A DNA stretch of 64,000 nucleotides. Origin: Rhodospirillales bacterium (GTDB taxonomy: Bacteria; Pseudomonadota; Alphaproteobacteria; Micavibrionales; Micavibrionaceae). The notes below the pieces were generated by a model. That model did not search any database. It worked only from the letters and a program-made list of their open reading frames with translations, and had not been told where the DNA came from. Position numbers and translations under genes: made by a program. The stretch spans positions 62,001 through 126,000 of the forward strand of contig JACKIQ010000001.1 in the NCBI GenBank assembly GCA_020638365.1, in the 5' to 3' direction. Below are positions 35,101 through 42,464 of this stretch, piece by piece; within the stretch, counting starts at the first letter, position 1; each line of letters begins with the position of its first letter.

Positions 35101-35646
35101 CATATCTGGATGAGAACCCTGCTCCTGCCCGGCAGTTTGCGCAATCTTTTGCGGCGGTTCCTTCTTTTCAGGTTTTTCCTGTTCCGGTTTTTTGGGGGGA
35201 AGCGGGGCCGGTTCCGCTTTCGCTGTTTCTGTCGGCTCTTCCTTTTTTTCAGGTTCCGCCTTATGTCCCGGATTATAGACATCAACAACAAAACGGTTCC
35301 CCAAAAGGCTAAAGGCTTTTACCTCACTGGCCTCGGGGACGATCATGGACACGATCAGGGGATCGTTTTGAAGCACGCGGAAGCCCGTGACATTTTTCAG
35401 TTTCGAAGGATCAAAACCCGACAGATCGACCGAACCGGGCTCCTTGAAGCGAATAACCAGAAGGTTTTCGCGACTTTCGTCTATTTCATACCCGACATTG
35501 CGGCCCCAATCAAAGACCACACGCGAAAACGCCTCGTGCCCCCCCGATCTCACCATGATTTTCTGCTGGGCAAAAGATGGCCGGGGGTACGCACAAGAGA
35601 GTAAGCAGAACAGGAATGAAAAGCCGAATAAAAACAATCTTTTCAT
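32158..35646 (-). CDS. Large secreted AMIN/TPR repeat protein
   Basis: An 1162-residue exported protein. The signal peptide (MKRLFLFGFSFLFCLLSCAY, cleaved after SFA) sets the start at 35646; the frame is open to 35751. Residues about 25-130 resemble an AMIN domain (VVFDWGRNVGYEIDESRE, RFVVDVYNPG), found in proteins that bind peptidoglycan. Residues about 135-365 are a low-complexity Pro/Glu/Lys/Gln-rich spacer. The second half is a series of TPR-like helical repeats (AKAYLLSGMGAEALGFLEFA, LALVLSEVLLRAGEVDKADEL). It lies downstream of two MotB-like genes and so may form a periplasmic collar or wall-binding part of the motor. Function is inferred from context only. Confidence 0.78.
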   Translation of the reverse strand: MKRLFLFGFSFLFCLLSCAYPRPSFAQQKIMVRSGGHEAFSRVVFDWGRNVGYEIDESRENLLVIRFKEPGSVDLSGFDPSKLKNVTGFRVLQNDPLIVSMIVPEASEVKAFSLLGNRFVVDVYNPGHKAEPEKKEEPTETAKAEPAPLPPKKPEQEKPEKKEPPQKIAQTAGQEQGSHPDMQGKAEEKNETVNPESEEKPEEKQKIAGELPHSLPPGEYESNGLKYELIPETSALAKPPPIDNQPAEPEKPEHKEPEQPETVAKTAAHTAEQEMPSVPENKGEDRHEQKHGQKAETAQAPVAHDKHSEPSPEPSEQHEPQPEPKDNESITPVPKLKVKEEAKPEIVPPSPQIKADPSALHVLTVTSTSAVGLSVFEQGGELWFVTDQESRHLEPVVNSKTPHIFAPFVNAPLTGGQVFRTSYPSGYNVRSKGEELSWKIIFDKQQTTEKPVEPERVTRSGNFSRGGKIVWPVKDATAVLETVDPLSGRTLKIVTVRDSAQFVGQQYDFVDFTILHSIVGMAIRPKVDNLEVRITEEGVEITRPGGLAVLPEKLVEDAALEEQFRKSPHKSSKPEGPKIFNFSQWQRIPFESLDKNTNLVLAELPLYSKSSRAEDLIALAKAYLLSGMGAEALGFLEFAVQELPDMAKNPEYVALRGMANAFDGKTDVALAYLQRPELEKYEEVGYWKAYVLADLGDWQQAIDVMPLEFGPFYEYPGQVSRRLALVLSEVLLRAGEVDKADELLALIEHYKADLNAPMEAALDYLRGESARQKGQRQKAIDTWKKLEEGQDDLYRVKAGLAVTRLLDESGAIPTEKVIDRLERLRYAWRGDEIEGLVNYWLGDAYFRKKEYVKGLTIMRDASEVSGNTELARRVAADMRKAFTDLYMGPDLEKLSALDAVALFEQFRELNPPGAEGDKIERMLAEHLVKADLLGRASEILENQVNKRLKGEDLIRVGKRLAVVYLLDRQPQKALRTLSKLENPVKLALPGQERDRTEYEMTLLRARANAQDNRAQQALNILKGMEPTSDVNRLRADISWQAGFWAEAADALNQVLEGQSLGAEPLSEQQTQIIMNLAVALNLANDRIAIASLRKKYGSLMVKTPKAHQFEVITRERRNAVLADRETLMSVVSEVDLFKEFLNAYKSDDIIAPQAPETETKRK

Positions 35647-35695
35647 GACATCAAGTTGCCATATGGATTGACGGGGGTCCAGTGCCTTCGGGCCT

Positions 35696-36514
35696 CTATT
35701 CGATAACAAGGAGTTCACGCTCCAGACCGTTATCCCGTGTAATGACAACATCTATACTGTCATTCGGGGTTTCGCCCGGTCCGGCCTCCAGTGGCGGGGC
35801 GGCCCGTGTTACGATATCCTTCGCATAGCCCGCGCTGCTCAGACGATTTGCAGCCTTCACAGCATTGTCCAGAGAATCGCGCCACGTCGGGCCGTGACCG
35901 ATTATTTCTACACGGTTTTTAATACGGCCTATAGTATCGGTCAAAATACTCAGGGCGGCGCGGTTTTTAGCGATACGCTCCCTTTCTTTTTCCTGTTGGA
36001 GAGTCAGCGGCTGCTCCGGGGTCTGCGCTTCCGGGGACGATTTTTCACCGGAATCAAGGAATACGTCACCGGGCAGCGCAATTACCAAGCGGTCGCTGAG
36101 ATTCGTGATGGAATAATTTGTAATTTCGCGTTCACGGAATCCTTGCTGGATCAGGCTTCTCAGGTAGGGGAGACTCAGGGCACGGTCGAGGTTTATTTTT
36201 TCAATGCTTATTGTGGTCTCAACAGGACCGGGGCGATATGGTTTGGCCTGAGTTTTCGAAAACTGGCTGCTGAGGGCTGTTGAAATTTCTTCCCATTTAT
36301 CCTCTTCGGGAACGGACATGGAGTAAAGCAGGACGAAGAAAGTCAGCATCAGGGCAATGACGTCCGTGAAGGTAATCAGCCAGAGCTTGACCTCCTCTTC
36401 CACCACATCCTCGATTTTCTGCATGTAGGGGCTCTGGCGGCGAGAACGACCTGATCCCGCTTCACCCCCGCCTGCTCCTTTGTGCGTTCTCCACGTTCCG
36501 CTCAGTGCCGACAT
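35696..36514 (-). CDS. MotB-like protein with one membrane helix and OmpA-like tail
   Basis: A 272-residue protein with the MotB plan: a basic cytoplasmic N-terminus, one hydrophobic helix (WLITFTDVIALMLTFFVLLY, about 43-62) that contains an aspartate in the position of the proton-channel Asp, and a periplasmic OmpA-like region (VEIIGHGPTWRDS, NRLSSAGYA) that has lost some of the usual peptidoglycan-binding consensus. MotB stators need MotA, but no MotA gene lies in the window. Its start shares one base with the stop of the upstream paralogue (TGATG), so the pair is co-translated. It is either the true stator subunit or a MotB-derived structural protein. Confidence 0.8.
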   Translation of the reverse strand: MSALSGTWRTHKGAGGGEAGSGRSRRQSPYMQKIEDVVEEEVKLWLITFTDVIALMLTFFVLLYSMSVPEEDKWEEISTALSSQFSKTQAKPYRPGPVETTISIEKINLDRALSLPYLRSLIQQGFREREITNYSITNLSDRLVIALPGDVFLDSGEKSSPEAQTPEQPLTLQQEKERERIAKNRAALSILTDTIGRIKNRVEIIGHGPTWRDSLDNAVKAANRLSSAGYAKDIVTRAAPPLEAGPGETPNDSIDVVITRDNGLERELLVIE

Positions 36515-37200
36515 CAGAGGGGTTCTCCCTTTTCCTGTCCGGGGGCGGGTTCATAGGGTTCATCGCGGCGAAAAAAAATGTCAATAAAACCGTTTTCTCC
36601 CTTTTGCAAGCCTGTCCCCAACAAGGGGCCGGGGATGCCCGCGGATTGCAGGGAATTAGCAAAAGAGCTGACCAGAGCCGTTTTTTCGGACAAAAAAGCG
36701 GGGCTGCGTTCGATCAAGGAAACGGGATCATCCGGCACATCCAGCAGCATATCCATACGGTAGGGAACGCCGGAAGATTGAGATTGCAGGAGGGCCACAA
36801 GCATCGGTAAAAACTTTCCCCTTTCGCCTTCTGAACCCTGTTTATTTTCGTTTTCGGACGAGAGGCCCGAAAAATCTATTCCTGTTTCAAAGGAGCGAAC
36901 CGGCATGCGGATACGCATCATATTTCCCAGCCGGTTGCGCTTGGCCTGCACGCCCGGAATGTGCGCCGAAAACAGAGATTCTATCCGTTCAAGCGTTTCA
37001 CCTTCCCCATGGTGCGTTTCCGGTACGATTTCATCAAGGGGGGCCTGGCCCTGCTCCGTGGTGGTGTTGGAAAAGGCAAGCGATAGGCTTTGCATGACGG
37101 GACGGGCCTTCGTATCGTCAAAACCGGAGTTGCCATTCATTATGATAAAGAACGACAGGAGCATCAGAAACAGGGAGAGGGAGAGATACTGGTTGGCCAT
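36514..37200 (-). CDS. Second MotB/OmpA-like protein without channel aspartate
   Basis: A 228-residue protein with one N-terminal hydrophobic helix (YLSLSLFLMLLSFFIIMNG, about 4-22) and a periplasmic part that shows only a faint OmpA-like fold (RMDMLLDVPDD, FANSLQSAGIPG). The helix has no Asp, so it cannot conduct protons in the MotB way. It directly precedes the Asp-containing paralogue with a TGATG junction. Together the two may form a heteromeric envelope complex with the AMIN/TPR protein. Assignment rests on position and on similar architecture; overall similarity is low. Confidence 0.65.
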   Translation of the reverse strand: MANQYLSLSLFLMLLSFFIIMNGNSGFDDTKARPVMQSLSLAFSNTTTEQGQAPLDEIVPETHHGEGETLERIESLFSAHIPGVQAKRNRLGNMMRIRMPVRSFETGIDFSGLSSENENKQGSEGERGKFLPMLVALLQSQSSGVPYRMDMLLDVPDDPVSLIERSPAFLSEKTALVSSFANSLQSAGIPGPLLGTGLQKGENGFIDIFFRRDEPYEPAPGQEKGEPL

Positions 37201-37249
37201 CGCGGTCCCGCTTAACGGTTTTTCCCTAAGCGCATGTTACACCGGTTCG

Positions 37250-37280
37250 AAAAAAAAGGCGAACCGTAAACGGTCCGCCT
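37250..37280 (-). terminator. Rho-independent terminator downstream of cheY-cheZ
   Basis: Stem AGGCGGACCG / CGGTTCGCCT (one mismatch) with a 4-nt loop, followed on the minus strand by eight T. It ends the cheY-cheZ transcript and separates it from the MotB-like operon. Confidence 0.8.
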
Positions 37281-37326
37281 TCGCATGTACTCAGGAATAA
37301 TATGTACCAAAACTCATTAACCCAGT

Positions 37327-37387
37327 GGTACGCAGAGTACGCGAAGCAAGTGACGTGTGTGTCTGTAAAACAGAGAGGTACGCAGAG
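37327..37387 (+). repeat. Short repeat GGTACGCAGAG, two copies
   Basis: GGTACGCAGAG occurs at 37327-37337 and 37377-37387 in the gap after cheZ, and its GTACGCAGAG core again at 42171-42180 in the fliL/flgF gap. All three seen copies are in intergenic DNA. No function is known. Confidence 0.6.
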
Positions 37388-37401
37388 AAAACCTATACCG
37401 C

Positions 37402-38019
37402 TTATTGCCCGTCGAGTTCGGCCAAAAGCTTGTCGATATCGTCCTGAGAGACAGCCTGTTCAGGCAATTGCGGGCCGTTAAGGAGCCGCTCGTCTCCTAC
37501 GCGCGTATCATCGTCGCCCGTAATATTGCCCGCCCTGTCACCCAAGAGGGAGATGAGGCGCTCGACGCGCTCCTCGATGCTCCGCAAAGTGGTGATAACC
37601 TTTGTAATCCGCTGCCCGGTTATATCCTGAAAGGAGCAGGCTTCAAAAATCTTCATGACTTCGGCGTTGATTTTATCGGCCACTTCTCCGGTTACGTCCC
37701 CTGCCGCGGTCTGAATCGCATCGCAAGCATCCATGATTTCGGCTGTGGCCTCGGCGGTAGCCGTCACGACCGCATCAAGCTCGTCCGTGGCTGTGGGAAT
37801 ATCTTTTCTTTTTATATCCCCCGGACGGGCAATCGAGATTTCCTGTCTTGATTCCTCAATGACGCGCTTGAGTTCCAGTAACTCGTTAAACATGGAATCC
37901 CGCGTCTGGGTACTGGCCTGCTCGACCTTGTCGAGCATCGTGCCGATGATTCTGACCAGCCTGTCGCGCTTGGAATCACCCTCTACCGTGTTCGTGATCT
38001 GTTCAGCCGTCGTGTTCAT
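37402..38019 (-). CDS. cheZ: CheY-P phosphatase CheZ
   Basis: A 205-residue chemotaxis phosphatase that speeds removal of phosphate from CheY. The active-site region is KIFEACSFQDITGQRITKVI, holding the catalytic Gln. The C-terminal amphipathic helix SQDDIDKLLAELDGQ binds CheY, and its likeness to the FliM motif (NQEEIDSLLGF in this window) is known in E. coli too. It lies 45 bp after cheY on the same strand and is followed by a terminator at 37250-37280. Confidence 0.9.
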   Translation of the reverse strand: MNTTAEQITNTVEGDSKRDRLVRIIGTMLDKVEQASTQTRDSMFNELLELKRVIEESRQEISIARPGDIKRKDIPTATDELDAVVTATAEATAEIMDACDAIQTAAGDVTGEVADKINAEVMKIFEACSFQDITGQRITKVITTLRSIEERVERLISLLGDRAGNITGDDDTRVGDERLLNGPQLPEQAVSQDDIDKLLAELDGQ

Positions 38020-38064
38020 CTTGAATGCTCCGCTCTTCCCTTTGCCGTGTGCGACACCGTTTTC

Positions 38065-38454
38065 CTAGAACTCTCCCAAGACCGCGGCGATCTTGGTTTT
38101 GAGCGTCTCCGCGTTGAACGGTTTTACGATATAGTTATTCACACCCGCCTGTTTTGCCGCAACGACGTTTTCGGTTTTGCTTTCCGCCGTCACCATGATG
38201 AAAGGCACGTTTTTATACGCCGCCTCCGATCCCCGCACCTGCTTGAGCAATTCTAGGCCGGTCATCGGCTCCATATTCCAGTCGGAAATCACAAGGCCGT
38301 AATTCTTGCCCTTTATTTTCTCCAGCGCCGCCGTTCCGTCCGTGGCTTCGTCAACGTTATTGAACCCCAGCTGCTTGAGCAGGTTCTTGATGATCCTGAG
38401 CATCGTCGTGTAATCGTCCACGATCAGGACATTGATATTTTTATCTACCGCCAC
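38065..38454 (-). CDS. cheY: Chemotaxis response regulator CheY
   Basis: A 129-residue single-domain receiver. The acidic pocket (IVDDY), the phosphoacceptor Asp58 (LVISDWNMEPMTG), the Thr of IMVTAES and the Lys of YIVKPF are all present; DWNMEPMTG is the CheY pattern that binds FliM. It starts with GTG after a strong GGAGG site. It forms an operon with cheZ. The 268 bp upstream should hold its promoter but show no clear -35/-10 pair. Confidence 0.94.
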   Translation of the reverse strand: MAVDKNINVLIVDDYTTMLRIIKNLLKQLGFNNVDEATDGTAALEKIKGKNYGLVISDWNMEPMTGLELLKQVRGSEAAYKNVPFIMVTAESKTENVVAAKQAGVNNYIVKPFNAETLKTKIAAVLGEF

Positions 38455-38722
38455 GGTTTTTTCCTCCTCTTACGAGTGCAGTGGTTTTATGCCCGGAATA
38501 ACTTAGAAAACTCTGAAACTCGTGATGTTTCGTAATCGCATTATGGCCGGAAAAGGTTAACGCAAAGTAAGCATCCCATGAAAAATCAGATTTAGTGCTG
38601 AGTCGCGCGAAAACGCATCTTATTTTAGCCCGTAGCCGGCCTGAATAAAAACAACATAAAAAAGTTTTCCAAAGAAGCATTCCCCCGTATGGAAAAAATC
38701 AGATATCTAGCTCACGGCCCGT

Positions 38723-39505
38723 TCAGTTGCCCTGAGGAAGGGACGGGAGCTGTTTTTGCTGAGCAAGCATGATGGTCACTGTACGGGCCCGTTCCGGGTT
38801 CATAGCCGCCAGGATCGGGGAAAGCTTTCGTTCGGACATGTTCGAGACGACCTCGATCAGAATATCAATATCCAGCGTGTCGAATATCCGGGCGGCATCC
38901 TTAGGCTTCATCCCTTCATACACTTTTACGAGGCTTTTTACACGGTTTTGCTCTTCTTCGGACTGCTTCTCCAGAAGACCTTCGATTTCCGTCTTCAGAC
39001 GGGTGAGTTCCTTGTATTTACGATCCAGTTCCCGCTCTGCCGCCTTGAGAAGGGCCTCACGCGCGCGGAGGTCTTTTTCCATTCCATCCAGCTTCGCCCG
39101 GCGTGCCGCCATATCCTCCACCACTTCCTTTCTGGCGTCAGACAGTCCGATTTCGGCATCGCCGGCGTCTTTCCATTCGGGCATTTTTGCATTGTTATCT
39201 TCGTATACGAGAGGTTTCTTTCCGTCGGATGATACGCTGCTTTCAGGGGCGTGGGGTTCTTTGCTCTCCCCTTTCCCCGTTCCTTCGGCAGAATGAGCCT
39301 CTGCGCCGGCTTCGTTCTCATGGCCGGACTCATCGCCGGCTAAAGGGGCGTACAAGTCCTCCAAAGACCTTTTTTCTCCGGCATAAGCCGAACCGGAAAC
39401 TCCTCGAAGGCCGGAGACAACCTCGGTCAGCTTCAGGGTAAAACTTAAAAAGGCTACGATTATAAGAGCCAGCAAAAGCCGGTTCGGAGTTATGGCGGGG
39501 GACAT
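38723..39505 (-). CDS. MotE-like (MgtE-N/FliG-like) motor accessory protein
   Basis: A 260-residue protein with an N-terminal membrane anchor (LLLALIIVAFLSFTLKL, about 8-26), an acidic linker, a coiled coil (about 125-185) and a C-terminal MgtE-N/FliG-like helical module (MKPKDAARIFDTLDIDILIEV, LSPILAAMNPERA). MotE in Rhizobium is a periplasmic chaperone for MotC; here similarity is in layout and C-terminal domain. Its start shares a base with the upstream DUF6468 stop (TGATG). It is the last gene of fliL-fliM-DUF6468-motE. Confidence 0.8.
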   Translation of the reverse strand: MSPAITPNRLLLALIIVAFLSFTLKLTEVVSGLRGVSGSAYAGEKRSLEDLYAPLAGDESGHENEAGAEAHSAEGTGKGESKEPHAPESSVSSDGKKPLVYEDNNAKMPEWKDAGDAEIGLSDARKEVVEDMAARRAKLDGMEKDLRAREALLKAAERELDRKYKELTRLKTEIEGLLEKQSEEEQNRVKSLVKVYEGMKPKDAARIFDTLDIDILIEVVSNMSERKLSPILAAMNPERARTVTIMLAQQKQLPSLPQGN

Positions 39506-40239
39506 CAGCTCCGCCCTCCGCTCACGGGTTTACGCTTGTTTTTTTGAAGGGCAAAAAAGAGCTCGCGCTCGGCCTGACTCTGAAGAGACGGCGGGATCGG
39601 AGATTCCTCTTCATCCTCTTCCTCAAAGGCATCCTCGAAACCTTTGTGTCTTTCTTCTTCCTTCTTGACGGCTTTTTTTGCCGGTGACTCCTGAACTTCA
39701 CGGTCCTGAATAAAGAAGGAGGGAAAACTCGCTTCTTCTTCGGTATTTTCGTTCGTGGCCTTGATCTTAACGGCTTCCTGTTTTGCGTCTTGCCGTTCCG
39801 CAGGTTCCGGTCTGGCACTCTTTGCGGGAGGCTCCTGCTTTTGCCTTGGAGGGGGAGCGGCGGTCCGGGGCGCTTTGTAGGGGGCACGGCTATCCATATT
39901 TTCAGCAATTTTTCGGTTTTTTTCTGCGAGGTCTTCGAGCCGGTTGGCCATGTTGCCACTTGCCTCGTTGACCATGCGCAATTCATCGACCGTTTCGCGG
40001 GCATGGCGAATCATGTCTTCGAGATTTCCCGCTTCCTCGTTCCCCGTCTCCCGTAGTTTTTTGATTGACTGCTCGGCTTGCTCTATACTGGTTACCAGTT
40101 TTGAGACCACACGTTCGAAATCGTCGCGATGTTCGCGGAAGCTGCTGAGCGAAGAATAAAGGCGCATGGCATAAAATATAGTCGTTCCCAGAAGGGCCGC
40201 TATCAACATATCCAGAAGTAAAGCCAGAACACCCAACAT
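39505..40239 (-). CDS. DUF6468 membrane protein linked to fliM
   Basis: A 244-residue DUF6468 protein. An N-terminal helix (LALLLDMLIAALLGTTIFYA, about 4-24) is followed by a conserved coiled coil (LYSSLSSFREHRDDFERVV, EQAEQSIKKL, about 25-110). The remainder is a Pro/Lys/Glu-rich low-complexity region. The family regularly lies between fliM and motE in alphaproteobacterial flagellar clusters. Function is unknown. TGATG junctions on both sides couple it to fliM and motE, pointing to a fixed subunit ratio. Confidence 0.82.
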   Translation of the reverse strand: MLGVLALLLDMLIAALLGTTIFYAMRLYSSLSSFREHRDDFERVVSKLVTSIEQAEQSIKKLRETGNEEAGNLEDMIRHARETVDELRMVNEASGNMANRLEDLAEKNRKIAENMDSRAPYKAPRTAAPPPRQKQEPPAKSARPEPAERQDAKQEAVKIKATNENTEEEASFPSFFIQDREVQESPAKKAVKKEEERHKGFEDAFEEEDEEESPIPPSLQSQAERELFFALQKNKRKPVSGGRS

Positions 40240-41372
40240 CAGGATTCCGTCTCCTGTTCAGGTTCGATGTATTTGTCGATCATCACGGCGATATTGCCCC
40301 GTCGCTGCCCGACCGGACCCTTAAACATCGGGAAATGACCGCACCGCATTTCAAGCTCCTCCTCAACCCGGGTTGTCAGGAAAATCTGGTCTCCTTTTTT
40401 CCAGTTGAGCATTTCTCCTAGCGGTACGGTTATTTCGCCCAGAATTGCCTGTATCTGGACATCCGTCTTGTAGAGCTCCTGCGTCAGGTGGGTTTCCCAT
40501 ATGGAGTCGCGTCCGAACTTTTCGCCCATGAACATCTGGAGCAGAAGTTCGCGGATAGGCTCCAGCGTGGCGTAGGGAATAAGAATTTCCGCCCTGCCCC
40601 CGCGGTCGCCCATGTCAATGCGCAGCCGGGCGAGAACACAGGCATTGCCGCCTTGCGAAATCGTGGCGAAGCGCGGGTTTGTCTCCATCCGGTCAAGGTT
40701 AAACGTTACCGGGGAAAGCGGATCAAACGCCGAAGAGAGATCACCGAGGATCACGTTAATCATGCGTTCGACAAGCTTGCTCTCGATGGTCGTATAAGGC
40801 CGCCCCTCCATGCGGATAGAGGGCGTTCCCTTCCGGCCTCCGAGAAGAACGTCTACAATCGAGTAGATCAGAGCACTGTCGGTGACCAGAAGGCCGTGAT
40901 TGTCCCATTCCTCCGCCTTGAAGACGGACAGCATGGCCGGCAACGGGATGGAGTTCATGTAATCGCCGAATCGAACCGTAGAGACCTGGTCCAGCGACAC
41001 TTCTACATTATCGCTGGTCAGGTTGCGCAGAGTTGTGGACATCAGGCGCACGAGGCGATCGAAGACGATATCGAGCATCGGCAGGCGTTCGTAGTTCACC
41101 ATCGCCGAGTTTATCAGGGCCATGACGCCGGACGTTTCGGCCCCCAGACCCGTATCGTCATCGAACCCCAGAAGGCTGTCGATTTCCTCCTGATTGAGTA
41201 TCCGGGTGCTTCCTCCCTCGCCTGCCTCATCTGTGCTTGGCACGCTGTCGGCCTGCTCATCCCCGCCGCCGTCAGAGGGATCGTCTTCGGCCATGTTCTC
41301 CCACTGCTCCATCATGGCGCGTTCTTCGGGGCTCATTTTTTCCAGCTCTTCAGGAGAAATTGTGTCACTCAT
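40239..41372 (-). CDS. fliM: Flagellar switch protein FliM
   Basis: A 377-residue switch protein of the C-ring. The CheY-binding motif LNQEEIDSLLGF lies at residues 59-70 and not at the extreme N-terminus: an acidic extension of about 55 residues precedes it, as in several Rhodospirillales-type FliM. The middle CheC-like domain (FDRLVRLMSTTLRNLTSDNV, VLLGGRKGTPSIRMEGRPYT) and the C-terminal FliN-like domain (LGEITVPLGEMLNWKKGDQI) are complete. The fliN gene is not in the window. A gap of 145 bp separates it from fliL, without a convincing promoter. Confidence 0.96.
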   Translation of the reverse strand: MSDTISPEELEKMSPEERAMMEQWENMAEDDPSDGGGDEQADSVPSTDEAGEGGSTRILNQEEIDSLLGFDDDTGLGAETSGVMALINSAMVNYERLPMLDIVFDRLVRLMSTTLRNLTSDNVEVSLDQVSTVRFGDYMNSIPLPAMLSVFKAEEWDNHGLLVTDSALIYSIVDVLLGGRKGTPSIRMEGRPYTTIESKLVERMINVILGDLSSAFDPLSPVTFNLDRMETNPRFATISQGGNACVLARLRIDMGDRGGRAEILIPYATLEPIRELLLQMFMGEKFGRDSIWETHLTQELYKTDVQIQAILGEITVPLGEMLNWKKGDQIFLTTRVEEELEMRCGHFPMFKGPVGQRRGNIAVMIDKYIEPEQETES

Positions 41373-41517
41373 ATTCTTGCATTCCCGATAACTGTTTTCC
41401 TCTCACGCGCAAAACGGCGCAAAGACACCCTGCGCCACTTATGGACCAATCATACCCGGAAAATATAGCAAAAATCGTTCCGGTGTGAACAGGGCTCCGG
41501 GTTTTGCCCTTTTGTTC

Positions 41518-42126
41518 CTATTGAATCAGGATTTCCTGAAAAAGAACATCCTTGATTTTTTTAGGGGCGGCGGCCTGATTTACCCTTGAAAGAAGCTCCA
41601 TCTGGAGCCTGTATATTCCCGCTGAGCCGCGCAGGTCACGTACACGCAGTTCACGCAAATAGGTCTGGAACTGATCGACCACGCGAGGCGTGACGGCCTC
41701 CACAGCCTCCTTGTCGGCGGGGTTTTCCAATTCAAGCTGGACGGTTAAACGCAAGTAGCGCGGCGTTCCGTCATCGCTTTCCAGATTTACGATCATGGTG
41801 GGAATTTCGATAAAGGAACCGCCGGCACCGCCATGGCCGCCCTCTTCCCCATGCCCTCCGCCGTGCCCGTCATCGGCTGCGGCTTCGCCGTGACCGCCCT
41901 CTTCGCCGTGTTCGCCTTCGGCTGCCGGAGCCTTTCCCAGAAGAGAGTCCAGCATCCCCGTGAAATAGAGGCCGGCTCCGCCGCCCAGAAGCAATACAAC
42001 GGGCACCGCGATCATCAGGATCTTTTTCTTACCTGAACCGGCGGCGGCTCCCTCTTCACCTTCCGCGCCTTCAGCGCCTTCCGCTTCCCCTTCTTCCTTG
42101 GGTTGTTCGTCGTCTTCTTCGGCCAT
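41518..42126 (-). CDS. fliL: Flagellar basal body-associated protein FliL
   Basis: A 202-residue single-pass inner-membrane protein that surrounds and stabilises the stator. A cytoplasmic Glu/Gly-rich N-terminus (1-30) leads to one helix (ILMIAVPVVLLLGGGAGLYF, about 35-54). The C-terminal FliL domain has RYLRLTVQLELENPADKEAV and VVDQFQTYLRELRVRDLRGS. Between them (about 62-102) lies a Gly/Glu/His-rich segment with five His, which is not part of the usual family. It opens the fliL-fliM-DUF6468-motE operon. Confidence 0.92.
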   Translation of the reverse strand: MAEEDDEQPKEEGEAEGAEGAEGEEGAAAGSGKKKILMIAVPVVLLLGGGAGLYFTGMLDSLLGKAPAAEGEHGEEGGHGEAAADDGHGGGHGEEGGHGGAGGSFIEIPTMIVNLESDDGTPRYLRLTVQLELENPADKEAVEAVTPRVVDQFQTYLRELRVRDLRGSAGIYRLQMELLSRVNQAAAPKKIKDVLFQEILIQ

Positions 42127-42152
42127 AATTATCCACGTTTATTCACAGGTCT

Positions 42153-42169
42153 TTGCGTTTTGAGTACCA
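42153..42169 (-). promoter_or_regulatory. Weak sigma-54-like promoter toward fliL
   Basis: The minus strand reads TGGTACT-N4-ACGCA: the GG/GC pair has the right 12 bp spacing but three other bases depart from consensus. It would start transcription about 18 nt before fliL. Confidence 0.35.
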
Positions 42170-42391
42170 CGTACGCAGAGAATGGAGGCTTGATTATACG
42201 CCAAGTTCCCTCGTCCGTCTAAGGGGCGCACCCAATATGGCTCAAGTATCCATAGGGAATTTCGCCTTCATTCCGGGGGCATATTTTTCCGGATATACTT
42301 TCCGGCAGTTCCGGAAATCACAAAAGATCCGGGTTCCTACCGGCCAACGCTATTCCACTCATCCCCTTGCTTTACATTACCTTTTTTGGAT

Positions 42392-42407
42392 TGGCACGAT
42401 CCATGCA
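42392..42407 (+). promoter_or_regulatory. Sigma-54 promoter for flgF-flgG-flgA-flgH
   Basis: TGGCACG (42392-42398), N4, ATGCA (42403-42407): one base off consensus, GG and GC 12 bp apart. Transcription would start near 42418, about 47 nt before flgF. Confidence 0.82.
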
Positions 42408-42464
42408 TTTTCTTTCACGAATATGCGGGCCAGACTGCAGACGGCCCGGCAAGGATGTGTACCT

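Larger units (their letters stand above)
42127..42464. other. Divergent intergenic region fliL / flgF
   Basis: The 338 bp hold a good sigma-54 promoter toward flgF, a weaker sigma-54-like site toward fliL and one copy of GTACGCAGAG. An open frame runs through it in phase with flgF (from 42153) but shows no flagellar homology and is not called as coding. Confidence 0.6.

Noticed and set aside
34564..35604. 346-residue Phe/Arg-rich frame on the plus strand
   Set aside because: Antisense to the Pro/Glu/Lys-rich spacer of the AMIN/TPR protein; low-complexity shadow.
37321..37350. Likeness of CAGTGGTACGCAGAGTACGCG-type text to a cDNA library adapter
   Set aside because: The adapter has four extra bases inside and the word recurs in other intergenic places, so contamination is not supported; left as a repeat.
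38441..38680. 79-residue minus-strand frame upstream of cheY
   Set aside because: Overlaps the cheY start out of frame; Cys/Arg/His-rich without pattern; the region is better read as the cheY leader.
40488..41468. 326-residue frame on the plus strand over fliM
   Set aside because: Antisense to fliM without homology or ribosome-binding site.
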